Positions 31,574 through 41,163 of a DNA stretch of 64,000 nucleotides are shown here, one piece after another (position 1 is the first letter of the stretch; every line of letters starts with the position of its first letter). The position numbers and the translations under genes were made by a program. The notes under the pieces are model-generated. The model searched no databases. It saw only the letters and a program-made list of their open reading frames with translations, and was not told the DNA's origin. The stretch comes from Peptococcaceae bacterium BRH_c4a (lineage in GTDB: Bacteria > Bacillota > Desulfotomaculia > Desulfotomaculales > Desulfocucumaceae): contig LADN01000020.1 of assembly GCA_000961585.1 (NCBI GenBank), positions 1-64,000 on the forward strand. The letters run 5' to 3'.

Positions 31574-33655
31574 ATGATAGATTTTATATTGGAAATAGGC
31601 GCCGAAGAGATGCCCGCCCGCTTCGTGGGCCCGGCCCTTGAACAGCTTAAAGAACTGGCCTTAAACCAGTTTCGGGAAAAAAGAATTGAATTCAGCCAGG
31701 TGAAGGCGGTGGGTACGCCCAGGCGTATGGCGGTATATGTCACCGACCTTTCTGAAAACCAGCAGTCATTGCTAAAAGAGGTCAAAGGACCGGCACTGAA
31801 GGTGGCCTATAACCAGGCCGGCGAGCCGACACCTGCGGCCCTGGGATTTGCCAGGAGCCAGGGAGTTGATATCGGGGATCTGGCGGTCAAACCGGTGGGC
31901 CCGGTGGAGTATGTTTTTGCGATGAAAAGTGAACAGGGAAGGCCCACCCTGGAGGTATTGCCGGAAATATGCCCGGCCCTGATCAACGGTCTTCATTTTC
32001 CCAAACCCATGCGCTGGGGGGGGCAGGAATTCAGGTTCGCCCGACCCATCAGGTGGCTATTGGCCCTATACGGGCAGGAAGTGGTAAAATTTGCACTGGC
32101 AGGGATCGAGTCTGACAGGATAACCTACGGCCATCGCTTCCTCAGCAACGGACCTCTTCAGATTAGTTCTCCCCGGGAATATTTTGCAAAGCTTAAGAAT
32201 GCTTATGTTATGGTTGACCCCTCAGAAAGGAAGGAAACTATTATCCGGCAGGTGCTGGAGGTGGCTGCGTCTGAAAATGGAATGGCCGGGACCGATGAGG
32301 ATCTGCTGGACGAGGTGACCAATCTGTTGGAGTATCCCACTGCCTTTTCCGGTAGTTTTGATCCCTCTTATCTCAGGCTGCCAAGGGAAGTGCTTATAAC
32401 TGCCATGCGGGAGCACCAGAGATACTTTCCGGTGAACAGCCCGGAAGGATCCCTTTTGCCCCGTTTTATAGCGGTAAGAAATGGCTTGTCAAGACATATC
32501 GAAACGGTGCGGGCGGGAAATGAAAAGGTCCTCCGGGCAAGGCTGGCCGATGCCGCCTTTTTCTGGGATGAGGATTTGAAATTACCGCTGGAGGAGCGGG
32601 TGCCCTCTCTGAAAAAAATTGTCTGGCAGGAGAGCCTGGGCACGGTGTACGACAAAGTGGCAAGATTCACCCTGCTGGCCCTTTATATTGGGGAAAAGCT
32701 GGCTGCCGGCCCCGGGGTTGCACAGGTGTTAAAGAGAACGGCAACCCTGGCCAAGGCCGATCTGGTTACCGGTATGGTTTATGAATTTCCTGAACTTCAG
32801 GGTGTAATGGGCAGAGAATACGCTCTGAAGGGGGGAGAGGAGCCGGAGGTGGCCCAGGGAATTTTTGAACACTATCTTCCCCGGTTTGCCGGAGATATAT
32901 TGCCTTCCACCATAGGAGGCAGGATTCTCAGCCTTTCGGACAAGTTTGACACCCTGGCGGGCTGTTTCGCCATAGGCATTCAGCCCACAGGATCCCAGGA
33001 CCCCTATGCCCTTCGCCGGCTGGCCCTGGGTATTTGCAACATCATGCTGGATGGGGAACTGGTTCTGTCCATCAGGGAAATTGCCGCCCGGTCCTATGAG
33101 GGATACGGGGAAAATGTCTCCCTGAAAGTGGATAAGTATTCAGTCATTGCAGAATTGGAGGAATTTTTCAGGCAGAGAATAAGAGGTCTTCTCATTGACC
33201 GGGGTTATGCCTATGATATGGTGGACGCAGTACTTACCGCCGGCGCCGATGATATTCTGGGTGTGCTAAAGAGGGTGGAGGCCCTGAGCCGGTTCAGGGA
33301 GGAGCCCGCCTTTGCCGCAGTTATAACGGCCTATAACAGGGCCAACAATCTCTCCAGGAAATACGGGGAAATCAGTGTGACCCGGGATCTGCTCCAGGAT
33401 CCGGCGGAGCAGGAATTATACAGGCATCTAACCAGAGTTGGGCAGGAGGTGGCTCTTCTCCTGGAAAAAAGGGACTACAGCGGGGCTCTTCGCCAGGTGG
33501 CTGTGTTGAGGGAGCCTGTGGACAGATTCTTCGACGCCGTTATGGTTATGGTGGAAGACACCAGCATTCGCAACAACCGGCTGGCTCTGCTGAAAAATGT
33601 GGCCCTGCTGGCTGCTCCCCTGGCCGACCTGAGCAAAGTGGTGGTGGCTGGATAG
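31574..33655 (+). CDS. glyS: glycyl-tRNA synthetase beta subunit
   Basis: This 693-residue protein begins MIDFILEIGAEEMPARFVGP, the hallmark GlyS N-terminus, and carries LHFPKPMRWGGQEFRFARPI, the HD-like middle part (KVARFTLLALYIGEKLAA) and a C-terminal anticodon-binding region (FFDAVMVMVEDTSIRNNRLALL). It supplies tRNA recognition for the alpha2beta2 enzyme. It follows glyQ with a 3-bp gap. Length is normal for the family. Confidence 0.97.
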   Translation: MIDFILEIGAEEMPARFVGPALEQLKELALNQFREKRIEFSQVKAVGTPRRMAVYVTDLSENQQSLLKEVKGPALKVAYNQAGEPTPAALGFARSQGVDIGDLAVKPVGPVEYVFAMKSEQGRPTLEVLPEICPALINGLHFPKPMRWGGQEFRFARPIRWLLALYGQEVVKFALAGIESDRITYGHRFLSNGPLQISSPREYFAKLKNAYVMVDPSERKETIIRQVLEVAASENGMAGTDEDLLDEVTNLLEYPTAFSGSFDPSYLRLPREVLITAMREHQRYFPVNSPEGSLLPRFIAVRNGLSRHIETVRAGNEKVLRARLADAAFFWDEDLKLPLEERVPSLKKIVWQESLGTVYDKVARFTLLALYIGEKLAAGPGVAQVLKRTATLAKADLVTGMVYEFPELQGVMGREYALKGGEEPEVAQGIFEHYLPRFAGDILPSTIGGRILSLSDKFDTLAGCFAIGIQPTGSQDPYALRRLALGICNIMLDGELVLSIREIAARSYEGYGENVSLKVDKYSVIAELEEFFRQRIRGLLIDRGYAYDMVDAVLTAGADDILGVLKRVEALSRFREEPAFAAVITAYNRANNLSRKYGEISVTRDLLQDPAEQELYRHLTRVGQEVALLLEKRDYSGALRQVAVLREPVDRFFDAVMVMVEDTSIRNNRLALLKNVALLAAPLADLSKVVVAG

Positions 33656-33784
33656 GCGGCTAACAATATTTTGAAAATAATTTTTATAATGTTGAAGGGA
33701 TAATCAAAAGAACATATAATATATATTATTAGGTAATTTTTTAAAAATAGTATAACACATATGCTCTTTAAGGGGCGATTGTAT

Positions 33785-34420
33785 TTGGAATTTACCAAAC
33801 GTCAGGAAGCTATTCTTGAGATTGTCAAGAAGCAAGGACCAATCACAGGAGAGCAGATCGCAGAAAAGCTTTCTCTAACCAGAGCTACTCTGAGACCGGA
33901 CATGGCCATTCTGACCATGTCCGGTTTGTTGGGCGCCAGGCCCAGGGTTGGTTATTTTTTCAGTGGAAAAACCCCGGGCAGAATGGTGGCTGAGAAACTT
34001 CATAAAATGAAGGTGGGCGCCATTAAATCCGTGCCCGTGGTGGTTGATGAGAAATGCTCGGTCTACGATGCCGTGGTAACCATGTTCATTGCGGACGTTG
34101 GTACTCTTTTTGTGGTCAGGGAGGGAGGCTTCCTTGAAGGGGTTATTTCCCGCAAGGATTTACTCAAGATTACCCTGGGAGGACATGATATCCACAAGCT
34201 TCCGGTTGGGGTGGTCATGACCCGAATGCCCAATATAATTTATACAGACCAGGATGAGTCCCTCTGGTCGGCGGCCAAGAGGCTGCTAACCCACGAAATC
34301 GACGCAATGCCGGTAATCCGGTGGAAGGAAGACCCGCAGGGCGCCAATGGGCTGGAGGTAGTGGGGCGTTTCAGCAAGACCAATATTACCAGGGTTTTTG
34401 TCGAGCTGGGTGAGGATTAA
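33785..34420 (+). CDS. ccpN: CcpN-like repressor with CBS domains
   Basis: The longest frame starts at 33761, but TTG at 33785 has AAGGGGCG well placed and aligns with the family N-terminus (MEFTKRQEAILEIVKKQGPI), giving 211 residues. A winged helix-turn-helix (TGEQIAEKLSLTRATLRPDM) is followed by two CBS domains (residues about 75-200; KSVPVVVDEKCSVYDAVVTM and GVVMTRMPNIIYTDQDESLW). In Bacillus, CcpN represses gluconeogenic genes. Its placement right before ppsR-ppdK matches the conserved ccpN-yqfL pair and points to control of pyruvate/PEP metabolism. Confidence 0.9.
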   Translation: MEFTKRQEAILEIVKKQGPITGEQIAEKLSLTRATLRPDMAILTMSGLLGARPRVGYFFSGKTPGRMVAEKLHKMKVGAIKSVPVVVDEKCSVYDAVVTMFIADVGTLFVVREGGFLEGVISRKDLLKITLGGHDIHKLPVGVVMTRMPNIIYTDQDESLWSAAKRLLTHEIDAMPVIRWKEDPQGANGLEVVGRFSKTNITRVFVELGED

Positions 34421-34423
34421 GAC

Positions 34424-34500
34424 GTCGGACGTCGGTCGTCGGACGTCAGTGTGAAGACCCGGGGTCACCGGCTTCTGACGTCCGACGACCGACGTCCGAC
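34424..34500. repeat. 26-bp perfect inverted repeat between ccpN and ppsR
   Basis: Arms 34424-34449 and 34475-34500 are exact reverse complements built from GTCGGACGTCGG/GACGACC words, with a 25-nt loop. It begins 4 bp after the ccpN stop and can form a very stable hairpin. There is no T tract on the right. Confidence 0.9.
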
Positions 34501-34522
34501 GACTATTAAGGGAGGGTTTCTC

Positions 34523-35356
34523 ATAGACACTGAAAGAAAAACCAGACTTATGGTATACATAATATCAGACTCCATAGGCGAAACCGCTGAGCTGGTGGCC
34601 AGGGCGGCAGCCAGCCAATTTAACGGGGGTGTCGTGGATGTCAGGAGGGTGCCTTACGTCAACGACATAGACGAGATTCCGGAGATTGTGGAAGAGGCCA
34701 GCGTTTTCAACGGCATTATAGCATATACACTGGTTCTTCCCGAATTAAGGGAGGCCCTGGTGAGAGAGGCGGCCAAGTATAATTTAATAACAGTGGATAT
34801 AATGACACCTATGCTGGATGCCCTTACCAAGGTGGTGGGTAAACCTCCAAAGCTTGAGCCCGGGCTGGTCAGAAAAATGGATGAAGAGTATTTCCGCAAG
34901 GTGGAGGCCATTGAGTTTGCGGTAAAATACGATGACGGAAAGGATCCCAGGGGCATCAACAGGGCAGACCTTATTATAGTGGGTGTGAGCCGAACCTCAA
35001 AAACTCCGCTGTGTATGTATCTGGCCCATAAAAGGATAAAGGTGGCTAACGTTCCTCTGGTTCCGGAAGTGGCGCCGCCCGAGGAAATATTCAAACTCTC
35101 TCCGCATAAGCTGATCGGACTGACCATTCGCCCCAACCAGCTGAATGAAATTAGGAGAGAACGTCTTAAAACACTGGGGTTGACCTCCCATGCAGATTAT
35201 GCCAGCATGGACCGGATTCTGAAGGAGCTGGAATATGCTGAGGGAATAATGAAAAGAGCCGGCTGTTCCGTTATTGATGTTACCAACAAAGCGGTGGAGG
35301 AAACTGCCAGCAAAGTTTTAGAAATATATTACAGGGGTGAAAGGCATGGAAAGTAA
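34523..35356 (+). CDS. ppsR: PPDK regulatory protein (bifunctional kinase/pyrophosphorylase, DUF299)
   Basis: This family phosphorylates and dephosphorylates pyruvate, phosphate dikinase, the product of the next gene. Conserved parts are [60 protein letters not shown] and the P-loop-like [20 protein letters not shown]. The only good ribosome binding site (AAGGGAGGG, 34508-34516) is 6 bp before an in-frame ATA at 34523; the first ATG (34550) has none and would leave only MVYIISD at the N-terminus. The longest frame (34451) reads through a repeat and is unlikely. The gene end overlaps ppdK by 11 bp. Start codon uncertain. Confidence 0.92.
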   Translation: MDTERKTRLMVYIISDSIGETAELVARAAASQFNGGVVDVRRVPYVNDIDEIPEIVEEASVFNGIIAYTLVLPELREALVREAAKYNLITVDIMTPMLDALTKVVGKPPKLEPGLVRKMDEEYFRKVEAIEFAVKYDDGKDPRGINRADLIIVGVSRTSKTPLCMYLAHKRIKVANVPLVPEVAPPEEIFKLSPHKLIGLTIRPNQLNEIRRERLKTLGLTSHADYASMDRILKELEYAEGIMKRAGCSVIDVTNKAVEETASKVLEIYYRGERHGK

Positions 35357-37991
35357 TAAATATGTCTACCTGTTTGAAGAGGGCAGGGCGGACATGAGGG
35401 ACCTGCTGGGCGGAAAGGGCGCCAATCTGGCCGAGATGACCAATATAGGCATCCCCGTCCCGCCGGGATTTTGTATCACCACCGAGGTCTGCAGGGAGTT
35501 TTACATGCGGGACAGGAATTTTCCTCCGGGTACCAGAGAACAGGTTTTAAAGGTTCTGACCATTCTTGAAGGAAAAGCCGGGAAAAAATTTGGCGATCCC
35601 GAAAATCCCCTCCTGGTAAGCATCCGGTCAGGGGCTCCCATATCCATGCCCGGAATGATGGATACAGTCCTCAATTTGGGGTTAAACGACAAGACGGTGG
35701 AAGGACTGGCCAGGAATACCGGTAACCGGCGGTTCGCCTATGACTGCTACAGGCGTTTGCTGAATATGTTCGGGGACGTGGTGCTGGGTATTGATCATAA
35801 TAAATTCGAGAGAATACTGGATATACAGAAAGATAAAAAGGATCTGGTATTTGACCACCAGTTGGAGGCTGAAGACTGGGAAGGAGTTGTGGCTGAGTAC
35901 AAAAGGCTTATTGAGCGGGAAACCCGCAGACCCTTCCCCCAGGATCCCACTGAACAGCTTTTTGCAGCCATCTATGCAGTGTTCAACTCATGGAATACTG
36001 ACAGGGCCAAAATATACAGAAGGATTAATAAAATACCTGATCAGCTTGGTACGGCCGTCAATGTTCAGGCCATGGTTTTCGGCAACATGGGCAATGACTG
36101 CGGCACCGGGGTGGCCTTCACCAGAAATCCTTCCACAGGGTTCAACCAGTTATATGGTGAGTATCTGATCAATGCCCAGGGAGAGGATGTGGTGGCGGGT
36201 ATAAGAACCCCCCAGCCCATTGACACCCTGGCCAATGAAATGCCGGAGGTCTACAGGCAGTTCGTGGACACCTGCGGGCTTCTGGAAAGGCATTACAGGA
36301 ATATGCAGGATATTGAGTTTACCATTGAGCGCGGCAAGCTGTATATACTGCAGACACGAAGCGGCAAGCGAACGGCCCAGGCTGCCATCAGGATAGCGGT
36401 GGAAATGGTAAAACAGGGGTTAATATCGAAAGAAGAGGCCATCACCAGGATAGACCCCTCCCACTTGAATCAGTTGCTGCACAGAAGAATTGATTCTTCA
36501 GCTAGGCTGGAGGTGGTGGCGGTAGGTCTGCCGGCGTCGCCGGGGGCCGCCTCGGGCCAGGTGGTCTTTGACTCCGACGAGGCCGAAAAGGCCGCCAAGG
36601 AGGATAAGAAAGTTATACTGGTGCGGACCGAAACCACCCCCGATGATATACACGGTATTGTTGCGGCCCAGGGCATTCTCACTTCCCGCGGAGGAATGAC
36701 CAGCCATGCCGCAGTGGTGGCCAGGGGAATGGGTAAACCCTGTGTGTGCGGGTGTGAGGTTTTACGTATTGACTACGAAAATGATCAGTTTTCGGTGGGT
36801 GATCTTGTTTTCAGCAAAGGTGACCTGATTTCCCTGGATGGCGCCACCGGACAGGTCATCCGGGGTATGGTGCCCATGATAGACCCTGAACTTTCAGAGG
36901 AGTTCAGAGAGCTTTTGCGCTGGGCGGACCATATTCGCACCCTGGGTGTCAGGGCCAATGCCGACACCCCGGAGGATGCCTTAAAGGCCAGGGAATTTGG
37001 AGCCGAGGGTATAGGGCTGACCAGAACCGAGCACATGTTTATGGCCCAGGACCGGTTGCCCATAGTGCAGGAGATGATATTGGCCACTTCCCTGGAGGAG
37101 CGCCAGGATGCCCTTGACAGGCTATTACCCATGCAGCGGGGGGATTTTTACGGAATACTCAAGGCTATGAACAATCTCCCCGTGACCATCAGGCTTTTAG
37201 ACCCGCCCTTGCATGAATTCCTGCCCAACGCCGAGGAGCTGGCAGTGGAAATAGCCCGCCTGAAGTTAACCGGCGGCGGCCCAGAAGAAATAGCCGGGAA
37301 GGAAAGCTTGCTGCGTAAGGTCAGGGCACTGTCGGAGTTTAATCCTATGCTGGGCCACAGGGGATGCCGCCTGGGGATAACTTACCCCGAGGTCTACCAG
37401 ATGCAGGCCAGGGCCATTTTTGAAGCCTGCGCCCTGCTTGTAAAAGAGGGATGCAAGATAATTCCCGAAGTTGAAATACCCCTGGTGATAGATGTGAATG
37501 AGCTGTCTTATCTCAAGGAGATGGTGCTGGAGGTGGCCGGTCAGGTAATGGCCGAAGAGGGGATCCGCTTTGAATTTACGGTGGGAACAATGATAGAGGT
37601 TCCCAGGGCTGCCCTTCTGGCAGATGAAATAGCAGTGCAGGCTGATTTTTTCTCCTTTGGAACCAACGACCTGACCCAGACCACCCTGGGTTTCTCCCGG
37701 GATGATGCCGAAGGAAAATTTATGACCGACTATATCGGTAAAAAAATAATCCCCGACAACCCCTTTGTTGTGATTGATCGCAAAGGAGTGGGTAAATTAA
37801 TGAGAATGGCGGTGGATCTGGGAAGAAAGATCAAGCCGGACTTACTCATAGGGATCTGCGGTGAACATGGCGGGGAGCCCGATTCCATTGAATTCTGCCA
37901 CCAGATAGGGCTTAATTACGTGAGCTGCTCACCCTTCAGGGTGCCCATAGCCAGGCTGGCCGCAGCCCAGGCGCATATAAAAAACCGATAG
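35346..37991 (+). CDS. ppdK: pyruvate, phosphate dikinase
   Basis: This 881-residue enzyme interconverts pyruvate, ATP and phosphate with PEP, AMP and pyrophosphate. The ATP-grasp part ([40 protein letters not shown]) is followed by the swivelling phosphohistidine domain ([20 protein letters not shown], with the catalytic His in T-S-H-A) and the PEP/pyruvate TIM barrel ([43 protein letters not shown]). ATG 35346 is used rather than GTG 35337. The preceding ppsR gene regulates it by phosphorylation. In anaerobes it often works in gluconeogenic or pyrophosphate-driven glycolysis. Confidence 0.97.
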   Translation: MESNKYVYLFEEGRADMRDLLGGKGANLAEMTNIGIPVPPGFCITTEVCREFYMRDRNFPPGTREQVLKVLTILEGKAGKKFGDPENPLLVSIRSGAPISMPGMMDTVLNLGLNDKTVEGLARNTGNRRFAYDCYRRLLNMFGDVVLGIDHNKFERILDIQKDKKDLVFDHQLEAEDWEGVVAEYKRLIERETRRPFPQDPTEQLFAAIYAVFNSWNTDRAKIYRRINKIPDQLGTAVNVQAMVFGNMGNDCGTGVAFTRNPSTGFNQLYGEYLINAQGEDVVAGIRTPQPIDTLANEMPEVYRQFVDTCGLLERHYRNMQDIEFTIERGKLYILQTRSGKRTAQAAIRIAVEMVKQGLISKEEAITRIDPSHLNQLLHRRIDSSARLEVVAVGLPASPGAASGQVVFDSDEAEKAAKEDKKVILVRTETTPDDIHGIVAAQGILTSRGGMTSHAAVVARGMGKPCVCGCEVLRIDYENDQFSVGDLVFSKGDLISLDGATGQVIRGMVPMIDPELSEEFRELLRWADHIRTLGVRANADTPEDALKAREFGAEGIGLTRTEHMFMAQDRLPIVQEMILATSLEERQDALDRLLPMQRGDFYGILKAMNNLPVTIRLLDPPLHEFLPNAEELAVEIARLKLTGGGPEEIAGKESLLRKVRALSEFNPMLGHRGCRLGITYPEVYQMQARAIFEACALLVKEGCKIIPEVEIPLVIDVNELSYLKEMVLEVAGQVMAEEGIRFEFTVGTMIEVPRAALLADEIAVQADFFSFGTNDLTQTTLGFSRDDAEGKFMTDYIGKKIIPDNPFVVIDRKGVGKLMRMAVDLGRKIKPDLLIGICGEHGGEPDSIEFCHQIGLNYVSCSPFRVPIARLAAAQAHIKNR

Positions 37992-38043
37992 CACCCATCC
38001 TGAAAAGAGCTGCCAGCCATCAGCTTAAATAGAATATTTGCAT

Positions 38044-38078
38044 CCAGAATACCCCCCTGGTACAGGGGGGTATTCTGG
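38044..38078 (+). terminator. strong hairpin after ppdK
   Basis: Perfect 14-bp arms (CCAGAATACCCCCC and GGGGGGTATTCTGG) surround a 7-nt loop. Only a weak T stretch follows, so it may stop transcription or protect the mRNA end. Confidence 0.75.
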
Positions 38079-38241
38079 TGAAATTTGTTTTTAGCAACAA
38101 CAGGAAATCATCTGAAAAAGGCGAAGTTATCTATTGGTTAGTATAAAACCAGTGCTTTTAATAACAGTGAAATCATTGGCAATATAATAACTGGTAAATG
38201 TATGCTGAATAGCCGGCGCTGACCATAAAGGGGACTTTATC

Positions 38242-39231
38242 ATGAATAATTTTGCATCAGATGGCCCAGATCATGAGGTTGCCCAATTAATACTTGAATC
38301 AATACCAAATCCGGTAATAATGATTAATAATGAAAGCACCGTATTATATATAAACAGGTCCATGGAAGTTTTTTTAAAGGCTGACAGGGACGCCATTCTG
38401 GGTAAATCCCTGGTGGAGGCGCTCTACAAGGGGCAGACCCAGAACCGCCGGGTAGGGTTTCGCAGTCCATTACTGGAAACCATTCTTACCGGCCGTGAGT
38501 TTACCTACCAGCCGGTGGAAATTAAAACCATATATAATTTAGTTCCCAGGTCAATGTTGGTTTCCACCTTTCTGATCAAGGAGGGTAAAGGAAAGATAAA
38601 AGGGGCCTGCGCCTTTTTCTACGACAATGTTCATGACTGGAAACATATAAGGCCTACGGTTGCTCCTTCCAGTCATCTTGAAACCGTTTACGCCTTCGCC
38701 GAGGCCATCGGGGCCAGGGATTGTTATACAATGGGTCATTCAGAAAAGGTGGCCGAGTACTCCAGGCTGATTGCCGAGAGAATGGGAATGGATCAGCAAA
38801 CGGTGGATCTGGCCTACATGTGTGGTGTGGTGCATGATGTGGGTAAAATAGGTATACCGGAGGAAATTCTGAATAAAAAAAGTCCTTTAAGCAGTGAGGA
38901 ATACAAGCTTATAATGGGCCATTCCATAATGGGGGCAAGTATCCTCTCTCATATAAGCTGGTTGGAAGATATTATTCCTGTAATCGAGGCCCACCATGAA
39001 AAATTCAATGGCACAGGTTATCCCAGAGGACTTAAAGGCGATGAAATTCCCCTCCTGAGCCGAATACTGGCAGTGTCCGACGCCTTTGACGCCATGACCT
39101 CAGACCGGAGCTACAGAAAGGCTTTTCCCCTTGAAAAAGCCCTGGATGAGCTGGTCAGAAATGCCGGGATACAGTTTGATCCCACCATTGTTGACATTTT
39201 TATTGAAATGCTGAAAGAGTATGCCCAATAG
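38242..39231 (+). CDS. PAS domain plus HD-GYP phosphodiesterase
   Basis: In this 329-residue protein, residues 10-135 are a PAS sensor (LESIPNPVIMINNESTVLYI, GKSLVEALYKG). Residues 150-325 are an HD-GYP domain with YTMGHSEKVAEYSRLIAERM, the metal pair in GVVHDVGKIGIPEEIL, and HHEKFNGTGYPRGLKGDEIP (the GYP motif), then SDAFDAMTSDRSYRKA. HD-GYP enzymes degrade cyclic di-GMP or related dinucleotides. There is no membrane segment, so it senses an internal signal. It has its own leader with AAAGGGGA before the ATG. Confidence 0.92.
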   Translation: MNNFASDGPDHEVAQLILESIPNPVIMINNESTVLYINRSMEVFLKADRDAILGKSLVEALYKGQTQNRRVGFRSPLLETILTGREFTYQPVEIKTIYNLVPRSMLVSTFLIKEGKGKIKGACAFFYDNVHDWKHIRPTVAPSSHLETVYAFAEAIGARDCYTMGHSEKVAEYSRLIAERMGMDQQTVDLAYMCGVVHDVGKIGIPEEILNKKSPLSSEEYKLIMGHSIMGASILSHISWLEDIIPVIEAHHEKFNGTGYPRGLKGDEIPLLSRILAVSDAFDAMTSDRSYRKAFPLEKALDELVRNAGIQFDPTIVDIFIEMLKEYAQ

Positions 39232-39320
39232 CCCTTTCAATAAATTTTTCAAGCTCAGTATGGTTTGTTTTTTCTGCGCATATTATACATTGAATTTATT
39301 TTAAGGAAGAGGTTTTGCCA

Positions 39321-39932
39321 ATGCTTTTTCTTGCCCTGAACGGAAGTCCTCACAAGGACGGCAATACCGCCTCCATGCTGAAATCGGCATGCAGCGTAAT
39401 AGAGCAGACCGGGGCGGAATGCGTGTTTGTTCAGGTGTCCCAGTTAATGTCCGGCCTGAAAAACCAGTTTTGTCTGGCCTGCTCCAATCCCTGCAGCGGC
39501 CGGTGTTATTCCGGTACCGGATTGGAAGAGGTATACGGCCTTCTGGCAAGGGCAGACGGCATTATTATAGGAAGCCCGGTTTATTTTTGCACCGTTTCCG
39601 GCCAGATGAAGGCATTTTGGGATAAAACAAGGCTGCTTCGAAAAAAGAAGGCTCTTTTAAATACCGTGGGGGGGGCGCTGGCAGTGGGTGGCGCCCGTTT
39701 CGGAGGCCAGGAAACAACCCTCCGGGCAATCCATGACATTATGCTCTGCCACGGGATGACGGTGGTAGGTGACGGTTATCATGATGCCGACTGTGGTCAT
39801 CAGGGAGGCTGCGCCCAGAGTCCTTCCCGTGAAGACGCCGAAGGTCTTAAAAGGGCAGCCATACTGGCCAGGAGGGTGTGCGAGGTAGCCAGCGCAACCC
39901 GCTTAATCAGGGTTAACGATTACCCGGACTAG
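39321..39932 (+). CDS. NADPH-dependent FMN reductase / iron-sulfur flavoprotein family
   Basis: The ATG at 39321 behind AGGAAGAGG gives 203 residues; the TTG at 39315 is less well placed. LFLALNGSPHKDGNTASMLK is the flavodoxin-like FMN-binding loop, followed by a Cys cluster (FCLACSNPCSGRCYSG) and GIIIGSPVYFCTVSGQMKAF, the second FMN loop. The C-terminal half has GGARFGGQETTLRAIHDIML. Cys clusters at this position occur in archaeal-type iron-sulfur flavoproteins, which serve redox or oxygen-stress roles in anaerobes. The substrate is unknown. Confidence 0.82.
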   Translation: MLFLALNGSPHKDGNTASMLKSACSVIEQTGAECVFVQVSQLMSGLKNQFCLACSNPCSGRCYSGTGLEEVYGLLARADGIIIGSPVYFCTVSGQMKAFWDKTRLLRKKKALLNTVGGALAVGGARFGGQETTLRAIHDIMLCHGMTVVGDGYHDADCGHQGGCAQSPSREDAEGLKRAAILARRVCEVASATRLIRVNDYPD

Positions 39933-39993
39933 ATGGGTGACCTTCCCCGGTATTATTTTACCGGGGAAAAATTTTTGCCGGGGTGGGGATTAA

Positions 39994-40998
39994 ATGGTAT
40001 TAAGGTTGGAGTACGAGAAACTGGAAAGGCGAATGTTATCACCAGACGCCTGTTTCAGCGATTCCTCCCAGGATCGTAAGTATCCCGAAGAACCATGCAG
40101 CGTGCGCACAATATTTCAGAGAGACCGGGACAGAATAATCCACTCCAAAAGCTTCCGCCGCCTTAAATACAAGACCCAGGTTTTTATAATCCCCGAGGGC
40201 GATCACTTCAGAACCAGGCTGACCCACACCCTGGAGGTGGCCCAGATTTCGAGAACAGTGGCCCGGGCACTGCGGTTAAACGAAGACCTCACCGAGGCCA
40301 TTGCTCTGGGGCATGACCTGGGACACACTCCCTTCGGACACACCGGCGAGGAGGCCCTGAACGAGGTCTTTCCGACTGGTTTTAAGCATAATGTGCAAAG
40401 TCTGCGGCAGGTTGACGAACTGGAGGGGTGGAGGGGCTTAAACCTGTCCCTGGAGGTTCGCGACGGCATATTGAACCATACGGGAAAAACCGATCCCTTT
40501 ACCCTGGAGGGACAGATAGTAAAGATATGTGACCGGATAGCTTATATAAATCACGACATAGATGACGCGCTGAGGGCCGGAATACTGAAGGAGGACGATC
40601 TTCCCCGGGAGTGTCTGGAGATTTTAGGCTTTTCCCACCGGGAGAGAATAAATAAAATGGTTCTGGACCTTATTGAGGCCAGTATGGGCAGGCCGTCCAT
40701 AACCTTAAACAACGATGTGCAAGAGGCCACCCGCAGGCTCAGGGATTTTATGTTCAAAAACGTGTATATAGGGTCTGAGGCAAAACGGGAGGAAATAAAG
40801 GCCAGACACGTGGTTAAATACCTCTATCGACACATGGTTGAGAATCCGCAGTCAATGCCCTCGGAGTATTTAAAAAGGGTTAATGAGTCGGGCGTAGAGA
40901 GGGTAGTTTGTGATTACATTGCCGGAATGACCGACCGTTATGCCATCACCCAGTTTACCAGGATATTCGTCCCCAGAGCCTTTGCCATAGAAGAATGA
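39994..40998 (+). CDS. dgt: dGTP triphosphohydrolase-like HD protein
   Basis: In this 334-residue protein, RDRDRIIHSKSFRRLKYKTQ followed by VFIIPEGDHFRTRLTHTLEV is the Dgt signature, with the first HD-domain His in RTRLTH. LGHDLGHTPFGHTGEEALNE holds the H-D pair, and VKICDRIAYINHDIDDAL is the last metal ligand region. Members hydrolyse dNTPs to nucleosides and triphosphate. It lies upstream of dnaG, as in many Clostridia. Its substrate preference is not visible in the sequence. Confidence 0.92.
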   Translation: MVLRLEYEKLERRMLSPDACFSDSSQDRKYPEEPCSVRTIFQRDRDRIIHSKSFRRLKYKTQVFIIPEGDHFRTRLTHTLEVAQISRTVARALRLNEDLTEAIALGHDLGHTPFGHTGEEALNEVFPTGFKHNVQSLRQVDELEGWRGLNLSLEVRDGILNHTGKTDPFTLEGQIVKICDRIAYINHDIDDALRAGILKEDDLPRECLEILGFSHRERINKMVLDLIEASMGRPSITLNNDVQEATRRLRDFMFKNVYIGSEAKREEIKARHVVKYLYRHMVENPQSMPSEYLKRVNESGVERVVCDYIAGMTDRYAITQFTRIFVPRAFAIEE

Positions 40999-41017
40999 GA
41001 TAAGTCGCTGAGGAAGG

Positions 41018-41042
41018 TTTTAATACTCAGAGCGTATTAAAA
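41018..41042 (+). terminator. AT-rich hairpin between dgt and dnaG
   Basis: TTTTAATAC and GTATTAAAA form a perfect 9-bp stem with a 7-nt loop. It is AT-rich and followed by TTATAAATATAA rather than a T run, so terminator function is only possible. Confidence 0.4.
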
Positions 41043-41163
41043 TTATAAATATAATTTGGCTAGAATAATAAATTAAGAAGGAAAAATTCATTAATTGTAG
41101 AAAAATTAATATCTATAGCAGTACTTTCGATGTACGCTAAAAGTTTTTCAGGGTGGTTCTGAA

